Assembly: GCA_002049455.2 (NCBI GenBank)
Contig: KV919077.1
Location: 1 to 64,000 of the forward strand
DNA length: 64,000 nucleotides
Direction of reading: 5' to 3'
Origin: Porphyra umbilicalis
Taxonomy: Eukaryota; Rhodophyta; Bangiophyceae; Bangiales; Bangiaceae
Shown: piece after piece, positions 10,408 to 20,139 of the stretch
How positions within the stretch are numbered: the first letter of the stretch is position 1
Layout: every line of letters starts with the position of its first letter
Notes under the pieces: model-generated
Told to the model about the DNA's origin: nothing
What the model saw: only the letters and a program-made list of their open reading frames with translations
Database searches by the model: none
Position numbers and translations under genes: made by a program

Positions 10408-13400
10408 CTCGCCCGTCGCGCCAACAGGGGCACGGGGAGGCGACCGGTGGGGATGTCATCGGTCCACATTGTGTTTGCGCCGTCTCCAACGGGGGGCACT
10501 CAAGCGCCAGTGCGGCATGCCGGTCGATGGCTGACGGCCGCCACCGCTGACACTTGGTACCAGGGGGCAACCGAGCGGAATACGCTGCACGCCAGCCATG
10601 TCGACAGAACTGAGAATTCTGGCGGGCCCTCCGCTCTTCCTTGAGCTCCTGACGACGACAGCGGGGCTGGGCCCGTCGAGACCATCCGAATTGGAGACAA
10701 CGCGGGGCAAGTGTGCACCTGGGTGCTCCTGCACCCTCCGTAAGAGGCCGCCTCTGTGGACGCCGACGACGCGTGCACAAGCCTCGAGCGGGTCGCCTTC
10801 TCGACCCAACACACGACGCATCCCTGGTGTCGGGCTGTCGCGGCGCATCCGCCGGCAACGGACCAGGGGAGCGGGTCGCCAAATCAAAAGGTCCCGGGAC
10901 CCGCAGGCGGCGCAACCCTGCGAACAGCGCTTGGCCACCCTGCCCGGTGCCGGGTGACCTTGACACTGTGGGACAATTGCGCCACGCGGTCGGCGCGTTG
11001 TGTGGCCAAAAAGCACGGAGCAATAAAACGCCGACCGGTGGATGCCGTAGCGTGTCACTAAAGAATCCGCCTCACGTGTCGTTGGCCAAAGGCCGACGCC
11101 TCTCGCGCTCTACACCACACGTCGGTGGGTGGGTGCGGTCATTTTTCCGCTTCTCCTCGGTCATCACGGCAGTGGAAGGCCGCTTCCACTCGCACGCTCA
11201 ACAGCGCCGCGTCAGGCTTCTTGACTGCGGTTGGGGGTTCCCCGGCCGCCACGCGGGCTCCCCACAGCAAGGCCTCGTGCAGGCTGGCGGGTCTGGTCGA
11301 AGAACTCCGGTATCGGTGCTTCGCTTCACCAGACGCGGGTGCGCCGACGTTCTTGGTCGTCGCGCCGTGCTGGGCCTGTCGACTGCGAGGCACCTCTTGA
11401 TGCGCAAACCGCCGCACACTTAATTGCTGACCTTTCGTGGTGGCGGACCGTGGACGAGGGCCGGCTCCGAGTCGAGCTTCCACTGTCAAAAATCCGCTCA
11501 GCCCGCTCTTCCAGCCTTCCTGGCCCGAGGGGCAGGTCCTCAGGCCGAGGCCTGCGCCAACAGATTCTCCCTGTCGCAAAGGGTTAGTACCGTACCAATC
11601 AACTGTCGATCGTCTCCGAGACAGGCAGTGCGGTGTGCGTCCGGAGCGGCCGAGGCAGAGTCAAGTTCTCGGCGGCAGGCCAATGTTCGGCTGCCATCCG
11701 ATTACAGTAGGTCCTCGCATCAGTTCCGGGCCTGCCCCAATCAGTGACCTCCTATGCCATGCGAGCTGTTGAAGAAAACCCAGACAAATGGACATCAACC
11801 GTGCAAAAAAAGGCTTTCCGATTGGCACTTTTGAAACAAGTGGATTTCAGGTGCATCTCTGATGTTGAAATCCTTCAATAAATCCAACCGACTGCGTGGT
11901 GACGTCGGGCAAAACAGACGTTGCCGCCCCAGTCGCACTCAAGCTAGAGGTTGACAAAGCGGCAGCCGCCCGTGTCCATGGCTGCGGCAACCACTCCCGG
12001 AAGTGATTAGTAGGGGATCCCCTACTTGTGGCTGTATTCTGAGAGGACCGACTGTTCGTTCCAGATTCGGCCGCTTGTGTCGCAATCGATCGAGCGAGCG
12101 GTTCCTTCCATCACACACAGAGTCCCTGATGGAACCCAGCTGACTGTATACCATATTGTTGTCTTTAGAAAGGATACTGTAGAGGACGAACCAGCCCTGC
12201 ATCGTCGGCCCGGCAGGAAATCACATCGAGCATGCATCGGGCTGCATCGACCATCAAAACCGGCATTCGATGGGCGTTTTTGGGCCCATCCGAGTCTCCA
12301 TCGAAGTGCATCGCCCGATGGACACACAGCCGTTGACAGGAACCCAACAACACGTCCGTTACAGTCATTGCGCATTTATATGTGTCCCGCTTATAAGGTA
12401 CCCTGCTTTATAACTGAGCGCAACTCGATCGCTCCAGTGCGGGGCCCACCGCACTTGATGGCACTTGAAGTGATGATCCACAGCTGACCTGCAATCGAGT
12501 AATCCATTGCCTCAAGTCTGTTAGATTTGGCCTGCCTACCCCCCAGGAACACCTCGTGAAGAACGAGGCACAAGTCTTGCGACGCCCTTCCGTGTCTCAT
12601 TGCACCATTTATGATCCAAATCCACGATCGAGCGTCATCAGCGCCTCGGGTGGTTGTCGTTTTGGAACAGATTGTCCAATCAGCTGTAAATTATCACGTG
12701 GGCCACAAAGTGCTCCACCCTGCTTTACAAGCGCACAATGACTGTACTGCCTCACGGTCTGCGCCGAGAGTCTTGACCGCCGTTACAGCTAGCATTAAGC
12801 ACGGGCACTCTCGCGAATGATTGGTCCAGCTGCTATCCCCGTTGGATAAGGGACAGATCTTGCTCCGACAGGTATGCTGCTTACTGTGGAGGGGCACTGT
12901 AAATGTATTGCAACGGGAATGTGAGCAGCAGGGTGCGGCATCCACGACGTGCTTATCTGCTCAAGGACCGAGCGAGGCCGCAAGAGCGAACGGGCCTGAC
13001 TTATGTGTCTGAGAATCGCTCGCGAGGAGATGGCCGCCAGCAAGGCGCGGTCTTATACTGTAGCGGGCTGTCCCTTCTCTGCTTGCGCGTCTTTGGCCCT
13101 GCCGGGCGGGCATGCTAGGGGGGGGGCCCGCCCCTGCGGCGCCGTGTCCCCCACCACCCAGACACTCGCCACCCGAGCGGCCGCCGCCGCCCCCGTCGGT
13201 GGCGGTGGCGGTCGCGGGCGGGACGAGCTTCCCCATCTCCCCCGGGCGGATGCGGCGGCGAGGTGCCCCGCCCCCCCCACCCCGTTACACGCCGTCGCCG
13301 ACCGCCTCGTCGTTGGCGTGAACGCGCGCCCTCAGCGCCGCCCTCCCGTCCGACGTGCCTGTGATCCGCGCGGCGCTGGCGCGGCCGATGTGCGACCCCC

Positions 13401-14543
13401 GCCGGGCGCCAGCTTGGCGACGCTACCGCTGCACGTTCGCGGTGGGGGGGAGGGGGGATGGCGGCGTTGGCGTGTTTGCCTGCCACCGTTTGTGGCACCT
13501 GTCCGGTCCGGCTGGCAGCAGCGGTGGCGCGTCGGCCCCCTCGTCGGCAGCCGCGCCGGCCCTCGTCTGTTGCTGCCGCCGTTGGCGACGGGTTCTCAGG
13601 CCGTCGGCGCGGGGAGCGCACAGGGCGGGCGGAGGTCCCTCGACGGGCGGACGGATTCCGCAAAGGGGGCGCCACGCGGCGTCGCGGCGACGGTGGCCCG
13701 ACCGCCGCCGCTGGATCGCCCGGCGCCCCGCCGCGGGCGTCGCTGGGGCGAGGAAGCGCGTGGGGGTGGTCGCGAACCACGGCGACAGAGCGGCCGGGGG
13801 AGCTGTCCCGCCCCGTGGCGGGGCGCCGGCAACGGTAGCGGGAGGGTGTGCCGGGGTCGCGTGCTGGCGTGCTGTCGGGGAATGCCCTGTGTCGGCCTAA
13901 TTGCAATGACGCTCCACGTCCATTACGTACCAAAATACGGTTCACCCTGGTCAAACAGTTATTGCGTTCAACTGAGTAACAGAACACTCACGCTATTGGA
14001 CAAACCTCTTGCTGCGACCGTTACAAGCGACGAATCATGGGAGCGGAGATTCTGAGCCGGCTTCCTCGGCGTACAGTCATCGAGGGTCCATCGAATATCC
14101 ACCGAAAAGGCGCGTCGATGGGGTTCTCAAGGCCCCATCGGAAGCCATCGAGAATCCTTGTCGATGGATGTTTCCTGCCTGGCCGACGATGGGCCCACAC
14201 AGACGCGCCCTGCTGGCACGCTCGTGAACTACCGACCAGCACCGCACATCGTTGGAGCACATGCAGGGACAGAGAGTCGGGAAAAGGGCTAGGCTTGACG
14301 GAGGAGAACCACCTCGGGCAGGCGTAGTGTCAGGCACGTCCGGTGGATGCCGCCTGGTTATCCTCTGACGCGCCTCGCTGTCTGCTGCGCGTCACGACCA
14401 GTAAAAATCTACCTGTAAGAAACAGCCGATTCGCAACTCAGCACTCCCGGATACGACAAAATCCACTTCCATGCAATGTCCGGGCTTACGGCATATTGGC
14501 CCGTTTTGTGGCCCGCCCTGAATGTGAAAAAAATAAGAGAAAG
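10408..14543. other. mixed-composition intergenic stretch
   Basis: GC content falls here, with a GC-rich island at about 13100-13900 and AT-richer DNA on both sides. Open frames reach 350 codons but none shows a domain. In the island one plus-strand segment, read from about 13355, gives VIRAALARPMCDPRRAP, which is mildly protein-like but has no start or splice sites I can fix. Two patches (about 12225-12330 and 14080-14200) repeat the word ATCGATGG or its complement many times and look like related degenerate repeats. Confidence 0.45.
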
Positions 14544-14572
14544 CCCTGCACTGCTAGTGTCTATTCTACCGT
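14544..14572 (+). repeat. left terminal inverted repeat of the piggyBac-like element
   Basis: It matches the reverse complement of 18313-18338 over AGTGTCTATTCTACCGT exactly and over the outer GCACT and CCC with one mismatch and a 3-base gap. This is presumably the transposase binding end. Confidence 0.75.
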
Positions 14573-14700
14573 ATAGCTCAATTGAGTCGCAACGACTCAA
14601 TTGAGTCGCATTTTCGGTACCCCTTTCTTGGTAAAATGGGTGCTCTGACGCCGATTCTGACAACAGAAATGGACTCAGAGCCGGCTGTTTAGTCTTGGGG

Positions 14701-14834
14701 TACAGTGCGTTCTCGTTATAAGAGACGGCTGATTCAGCTGAATCTCAATAAAAGTGGCCTACACGGACTGGAATGGAAGACTCGCGACCCATATTCTCTT
14801 GTACATGATTCTCTTATAACGAGAACGCACTGTA
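14701..14834. mobile_element. pogo/Tigger-like MITE, 134 bp
   Basis: Perfect 25-bp inverted repeats lie at 14701-14725 and 14810-14834, starting TACAGTGCGTTCTCGTTATA. The outer TA on each side is the usual Tc1/mariner-pogo target duplication, leaving 23-bp termini that begin CAGTG, typical of pogo/Tigger families. The interior has no coding capacity and contains the palindrome GATTCAGCTGAATC. It sits inside the piggyBac-like element, so it is the younger of the two. No other copy or pogo transposase is seen in the window. Confidence 0.85.
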
Positions 14835-15332
14835 CCTCATCAAGTTTTAACTCCCGGTCGTTCCGTGGCAAAAGTTGTCTCGGTGCCAACTTTTCCTCGC
14901 GTCGGACGCCCACAGATGCGGGGGTACGCCCCGTTTTCCCTTTGTCTGGATGCCCTTAGGCGCTGTTTCTGGGCTGCCATATCACGTCTGAAGTTGGCTG
15001 ACGGCGGGACCGTCACGCACATGCATCCGCGCTTTTTATCGGTGTGTCCCATGTGGGGAGCGGGCTGTGTGGCCATTGAGGCAGAGGGTGGCCGATCACC
15101 TCGTCGCGTGCTGCTAGCTGGTAGGTCCCTCTCGGATGGAGACGAGGTCAGAGCACCAGCCCGTTTCTAGTTCCCTCCGTTCGGCGCTCTGCGTGGCCGC
15201 TTCTACTGCCTGTCTGCCGTTTTTCCCACACGGCCGTCGGTTTCCACTCCTCCTTCTCCCTCCCCCGCTCCCTCCTCCTCCCCCTCTCTTTCCCTTCAAT
15301 TTCCCATTTGCACCCCAAACCACCTGCACGAC

Positions 15333-17717
15333 ATGAGCGGCGACCCGCGGTTGATTGTGGGGTCCACGGTCCACACCAAGGCCAAGAATATCCGATCTGC
15401 GTTTACATGCACGCGGATGCTGGGCACCAGGGCGGATGACGCTATGGCGACCGGCACCGTCACCCAGGTCACGAGAGTCAAGGTTGATGGTCGCATGGCC
15501 ACCTCCATTACGGGGCGGTTTGAGTGCCTGGGTAAGACCGTTGACAAGACCCTGCGTATCCGCAGCATCCGCCCGGGACCTGCACCCTGTCCGGTTCCCC
15601 CCCTTCCCCCTCCATCTTCACAACTGGCTCCGTCGGCGTCTTCCCAACCCCCTCCCCACGCCACACTTCCGGATGCACCTGGGGTCCGGCTGGCGCCCGC
15701 AAGATCCGCTGCGGATGCGACAGCTCCCGGCTCGGTCTCGGGAGCAAGTCACGCGATGGCTCTACCCGTCGGTACTCAAGCATCGGCCAACAGGGGACCA
15801 GCTTTGCTTCTTCAAGGTGCTGCATTACTGGACGCGCCAAGAGCGCTTCCCGCTGGTTCCCCCGTCACGCCACCATCCCCCAACCATTTGGCTCTCGGTT
15901 TGGGGTCGGCTGCAGATCCGCCGCCCGCGCCTCCACCCTCGTCAAGGGCCCCCACCGCACCGCCCTCTGTGGAAGCCCACGGTTTTTTGTGGCGGGAACG
16001 GGTCGTGACCCAACCGCTTGGTGGACCGGTGCCCCCTCGGTCGTGGTCGGTGCGTACCCTGGGAGGCGATTTCATCAGAGAAGGGGGGGACTCGGTTGGT
16101 TTCGGCCGGAACCGCGCTCCTATTGATTACTTCTTTGCCGTGTTCCCGCAGCCGCAGCTTTCGCGGATTGTCGAGCTGACGTCGGCGCGGCTGGAGGCCC
16201 GACGTCTGCCACCGACGTCCGCGGGCGAGATTCTAAAGGTGTTTGGCGTGCTCATCCTGGCCACGCGCTCTGAGTTTGGTTCCCGCGCCGAGCTGTGGGC
16301 CACCGAGCCGCGATCGAAGTACATGTCCGCTCCAGCCTTTGGCAAACGGACAGGTATGCCGCGCAACCGCTTTGACGCACTCTGGTCATCTCTGACGTTC
16401 AGTCGACAGCCGGCGGGCGGTCCTGCCGCCGATGACCGCGGCGGTGAGCGCTTTCGGTGGGCGTTGTTCAACGACTTTGTCGCCGAGATCAACAGGCACA
16501 GGGCCACCCACGTGACTCCAGGCGACACGCTGTGCGTCGACGAGTCCATCGTCAAGTGGTATGGCCAGGGTGGCCACTGGATCTCTGCCGGCCTTCCAAT
16601 GTACGTCGCTATTGACCGCAAGCCTGAAAACGGCTGCGAGATTCAAAACGCGGCGTGCGGGCGCAGCGGCATAATGCTCCGGCTTCATCTCGTGACTACA
16701 GCGGCAGAGGAGCATGCCACGCGCTCGGCCGCCGAGAGCCATATGCTGCATGGCACTGCTGTTTTGCAGCGCCTCGTTGGGCCATGGGCCGGGTCGGACC
16801 GTGTCGTGTGCGCCGATTCGTATTTTGCCAGTGTGGAGGCGGCCCTCTCCCTCAAGGCTTCTGGCCTGCGTTTCATTGGCGTGGTGAAGACGGCCCATCG
16901 GCGTTTCCCTTTGTCATCTCTCGCTGCTCGGGAGCTGGGGGCGCGGGGGGACTGGGTGACGATGGTCCACGACGATGCGACGGGGTCCCCGGATCTGATG
17001 GCTGTCCTCTGGGTGGACCGGGACCGGAGATACTTCGTTGCGACAGCCAGCAGCACGAGGCCGGGTGCGCCCTGTGAGCGCCTTCGGTGGCGTGAGCAGG
17101 AGGCAGGGGCCGAGCGCGTGGCCGTGTCTGTGCCCCAGCCCGAGGTGGCCGAGATTTATTACGGCTGCTGTGCCCAGATTGACAGGCACAACCGCTGTCG
17201 ACAAGACGACCTCAAGTTGGAGCACAAGCTACGCACTCACGACTGGTCGCAGCGAGTGAACATCTCTTTGCTTGGGGTTTGCATTGTGGATGCGTGGCCA
17301 CTGCATTCGGGTGCACGTGGCGCCGCTGCACTCAAGCAGTCGGATTTTTACGAGGACCTTGCTGCCGACCTCATCGACAACAGTTTTGATTCGGTCGGTT
17401 GGCGCCCGCGCGGAGGGGCGGCGGCGGGAGAGGGGGAGGGCGGCAGGGCGGGGGCAGGTGAGGAGGCGCTGGCACCGGCCTACGGGGTGGGGGTGCACCT
17501 CAAGCCGACCACCAAGCGGCACCTGGACCAGTCTGGCGGAGCCACCCCGCACTTGCGGCAGCGGTACTGCCGAGAATGCAAGGCGTTCCGAAGCACTTTG
17601 GTGTGCTCCGCCTGTCGGGACCCGACGGCCGGCGGGGAGATTTTTTTGTGCGGGCCTAAGACCGGCCGTTGTTGCTTTGCGGACCACCTGCGGGCAGCCC
17701 ACGACACAGTGCTGTAA
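15333..17717 (+). CDS. piggyBac-type DDE transposase, full length
   Basis: One frame of 794 residues from an ATG in GACATGAG. The core has the piggyBac transposase domain (DDE_Tnp_1_7 type). Catalytic aspartates are expected at about residue 403 (CVDESIVKWYG), 495 (CADSYFASVE) and 562 (LWVDRDRRYF), and the later block YYGCCAQIDRHNRCRQDD matches the conserved region that follows. Before the core lie a Pro/Ser-rich linker (about 85-215) and an N-terminal piece with GTVTQVTRVKVDGR that looks like a small beta-barrel but is not identified. The C-terminus (about 744-790) is a Cys/His cluster, CRECK, CSACRD, CGPKTGRCC, HLRAAH, the cross-brace zinc ligands common in this superfamily that bind the transposon ends. 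All motifs are present and the frame is unbroken. Confidence 0.9.
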   Translation: MSGDPRLIVGSTVHTKAKNIRSAFTCTRMLGTRADDAMATGTVTQVTRVKVDGRMATSITGRFECLGKTVDKTLRIRSIRPGPAPCPVPPLPPPSSQLAPSASSQPPPHATLPDAPGVRLAPARSAADATAPGSVSGASHAMALPVGTQASANRGPALLLQGAALLDAPRALPAGSPVTPPSPNHLALGLGSAADPPPAPPPSSRAPTAPPSVEAHGFLWRERVVTQPLGGPVPPRSWSVRTLGGDFIREGGDSVGFGRNRAPIDYFFAVFPQPQLSRIVELTSARLEARRLPPTSAGEILKVFGVLILATRSEFGSRAELWATEPRSKYMSAPAFGKRTGMPRNRFDALWSSLTFSRQPAGGPAADDRGGERFRWALFNDFVAEINRHRATHVTPGDTLCVDESIVKWYGQGGHWISAGLPMYVAIDRKPENGCEIQNAACGRSGIMLRLHLVTTAAEEHATRSAAESHMLHGTAVLQRLVGPWAGSDRVVCADSYFASVEAALSLKASGLRFIGVVKTAHRRFPLSSLAARELGARGDWVTMVHDDATGSPDLMAVLWVDRDRRYFVATASSTRPGAPCERLRWREQEAGAERVAVSVPQPEVAEIYYGCCAQIDRHNRCRQDDLKLEHKLRTHDWSQRVNISLLGVCIVDAWPLHSGARGAAALKQSDFYEDLAADLIDNSFDSVGWRPRGGAAAGEGEGGRAGAGEEALAPAYGVGVHLKPTTKRHLDQSGGATPHLRQRYCRECKAFRSTLVCSACRDPTAGGEIFLCGPKTGRCCFADHLRAAHDTVL

Positions 17718-18312
17718 CTGTTTCAAAGGCAACCATGCGGGGGGGGTGGGGTGGCTGTGGGTGGAGACGGATGGCGGTGGGTGGTGGCGGGTGGCGGTCG
17801 GGGGGGGGGGGAAGTGCGTAGTGATGGTTCATGAACGGCCTGTGTTGACAGAGGCGTGTGGGCGGGACGCGATTGGTTCTCACCAAGTTGTCAGTGGCAG
17901 TCTGGTAGGACCCCACAGTAAACACATTGTTACCATTCCCGGGCCATTTGAAAGGGGTACCCGTACCCCAGACCAGGGTGAAGCGCCGCCATATTCGGAC
18001 GGCCTTGCACGCCCAAATCGCCGTTTCCGTCCATCTGGAGGGGGGGGGGGGGTGTTGGATGGAGGTGTGTCCTGCTAGAAGGATCGTTTCTGAAGCACTT
18101 CCGACCGGGTCTTCTCACAGCGGCAAGCCACACGGTTCTCCTCCCCGTTGAGCTTGGGTGGGCAGCTCAGATCCGCGTGGTTTCATCAGGAAGCGCCACG
18201 GCGTGCGTTCGTAGGCACCAAATCGGTCGATTTCCCAGTGTAGCAGGCTGCAAACGGCGATTTCCGTTGCGACTCAAATGAGTCGCACGCTTAGCTCAAT
18301 TGAGTCGCACAC

Positions 18313-18338
18313 ACGGTAGAATAGACACTAGTGCTGGG
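18313..18338 (-). repeat. right terminal inverted repeat of the piggyBac-like element
   Basis: Reverse complement of the left end (ACGGTAGAATAGACACT, then AGTGCTGGG). Immediately inside lie two more ACTCAAWTGAGTCGC palindromic boxes. Confidence 0.75.
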
Positions 18339-19964
18339 CTGGGAGCGAAGCTTCGCGAAAATGCCTTCATCCTCAATGATATTCCCTGGCCTTCAGGACA
18401 GGGTGCTCTCAAAGTGTAGTGATGCACACATATACTTAGATCAAGGGACTTGATCTTCGTTTCAGAGGTGGCAGGTTGCATTCGTGTCCTCAGGGATATG
18501 AGGGCGTGTCAGTGTTTGAAGGGTCGCGATGACGCTAAAAGCAAATGGAGTTACGTGGCTGAGAAGGACTGTCCTGCCACAGGGGTCACATGGCCCGGAC
18601 GGCGCCTGCCCCCCAGCCCCCCCCCACCGCCCCGAGCTGCGTGCGGCGACCGCGCGCAGCGACTTCCGAGGTTCAACGCGCCCACGATGACCCGCGGGTG
18701 ATCGCGCCTGCGCGCGGCTTTTGTTGCGGCGGCTCGTCGGCGAGATCTGAAGCCATCTAGCTAGCGGCGCGGTTAGAGGCGCCCCGTCGCGCGGCGGTCG
18801 GTCCCACCCGCCCACCCGTGCGCCGTGTCGGCCGCCCCGCCCGCCCTGCGCAGGTGCGCTGCACGGCGGAGTGACGGTCCCTCCCGTTGGCGTCGCGCGA
18901 CGCCGGCGCCGCCGCGCTGCGGTGGCGGCGGTGGCCCCCTTTTCCCGCCCCACGCCCCCCCCGCCACGGAAACGTGGCTATACGCGCCCCCATGTGCGCT
19001 CGCGGCTATGGAGCCGGCCTGCGTGCCCGGTGTCAGTGCGTCGCCGAGCGCGCCACTGCCCTGAAGGCCAGGGTATTGCACGCACGTGCCTGGAATTCAG
19101 GAAAAACCGAGCGGAGGCACTCGAAGAGTCACCATGAACGCACACGACCTTCATGACCAGAGCATTGGCTACACCCCACCCGCTCTAGATATGAATTCTT
19201 CTCCGCGACACTGCCGACTTTTTCCAGTGCACCCTCCACGGCTGGCACACGCTTCAAAACAAAACTGCGTCTACACGATAAGAAATCGTGCCGCCAAGGC
19301 AGCTGAAGGCGGGCCCATGTGCGCCCCCCCCTCACTCTTTGCTTAGTTCAACGATTCATGAGGATAGTTGGCCCATGCCCTATGCCTTTGCGTGGCTGGA
19401 CTATTTTGAGAACAACTGATGTACAGTGCGTCGTGTCCTAGTGTACTCGTCTGTGGCGGTGAGCGCGGCGACGGTGTGAAATTTCAGCGGCTCAACAGCT
19501 CACTTGAGCTGCAGCGCATGTGCGTCATGGTTTTCGGTCGCTTCCACAGGAGCCACAGAATAAAGGGCCTTGAGGTCGGCGTTGAGCTGCGGGGGGGGGT
19601 TGCCAGTTCAGTCGCCTCCGCGATTCTGCCCACGATTGCAGGGCCAATTATTTCAGATCACATTTTCACGTGGCGTGCCACAGAGATTCCACTTGGAAGT
19701 TAATCAGTGGGCGGTTCCATTGCCACGTGGGTCTCTGAGAGAGCGTTGCGTCGCTGAGGGTAAGAAGCTTCGCTAAGAGCAAAGCCACCAATGTCGGTCT
19801 ATCACAACGTGTCTATATTATTGATGAAACGTGTCTAAACTCGTTTAATAGGGCACACGTAGGTGCTTGTCAATGTGAACGTGCCCTAACGAACGTCGAG
19901 CCCCATTTTCGAATTTGGATAATTCCAACTCGATTCGATAGTCCCGGTGTCACCTAGAACGCGC
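18339..19964. other. intergenic stretch between two transposons
   Basis: A GC-rich patch at about 18595-19030 is flanked by AT-richer sequence. Open frames are below 165 codons and none is protein-like. No terminal repeats or known element were recognised. Confidence 0.5.
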
Positions 19965-20139
19965 ATGTCCTATGGTGCCCAATCGGTTGATCGCAATCGG
20001 TTGAGATTGATTAAATCGGGTCGAAATAAAAAATGGATCATCAACCAGTTTTGAAGCACAAAAATGGGAGAAACCGGTTTGTAATTAATTGCCTACAAGT
20101 ACGGTACTCAGCCATGTAGTTTACTGATTGCCGAGTCAT

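Larger units (their letters stand above)
14544..18338 (+). mobile_element. piggyBac-like DNA transposon with inverted terminal repeats
   Basis: The left end CCCTGCACTGC followed by TAGTGTCTATTCTACCGT (14544-14572) is mirrored at 18313-18338, the right copy lacking three bases. The ends start CCC and finish GGG, as in the piggyBac superfamily. Inside both ends lie subterminal repeats of CTCAATTGAGTCGC (14576-14609 and 18269-18309). A full-length DDE transposase gene lies between them on the plus strand, and a 134-bp MITE is nested at 14701-14834. The TTAA duplication expected of piggyBac is not visible at either junction, so the true ends or the target preference may differ. Confidence 0.7.

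Noticed and set aside
13003-14055. 350-codon plus-strand frame over a GC island
   Set aside because: Different parts look protein-like in different frames and no start or splice sites tie them together.
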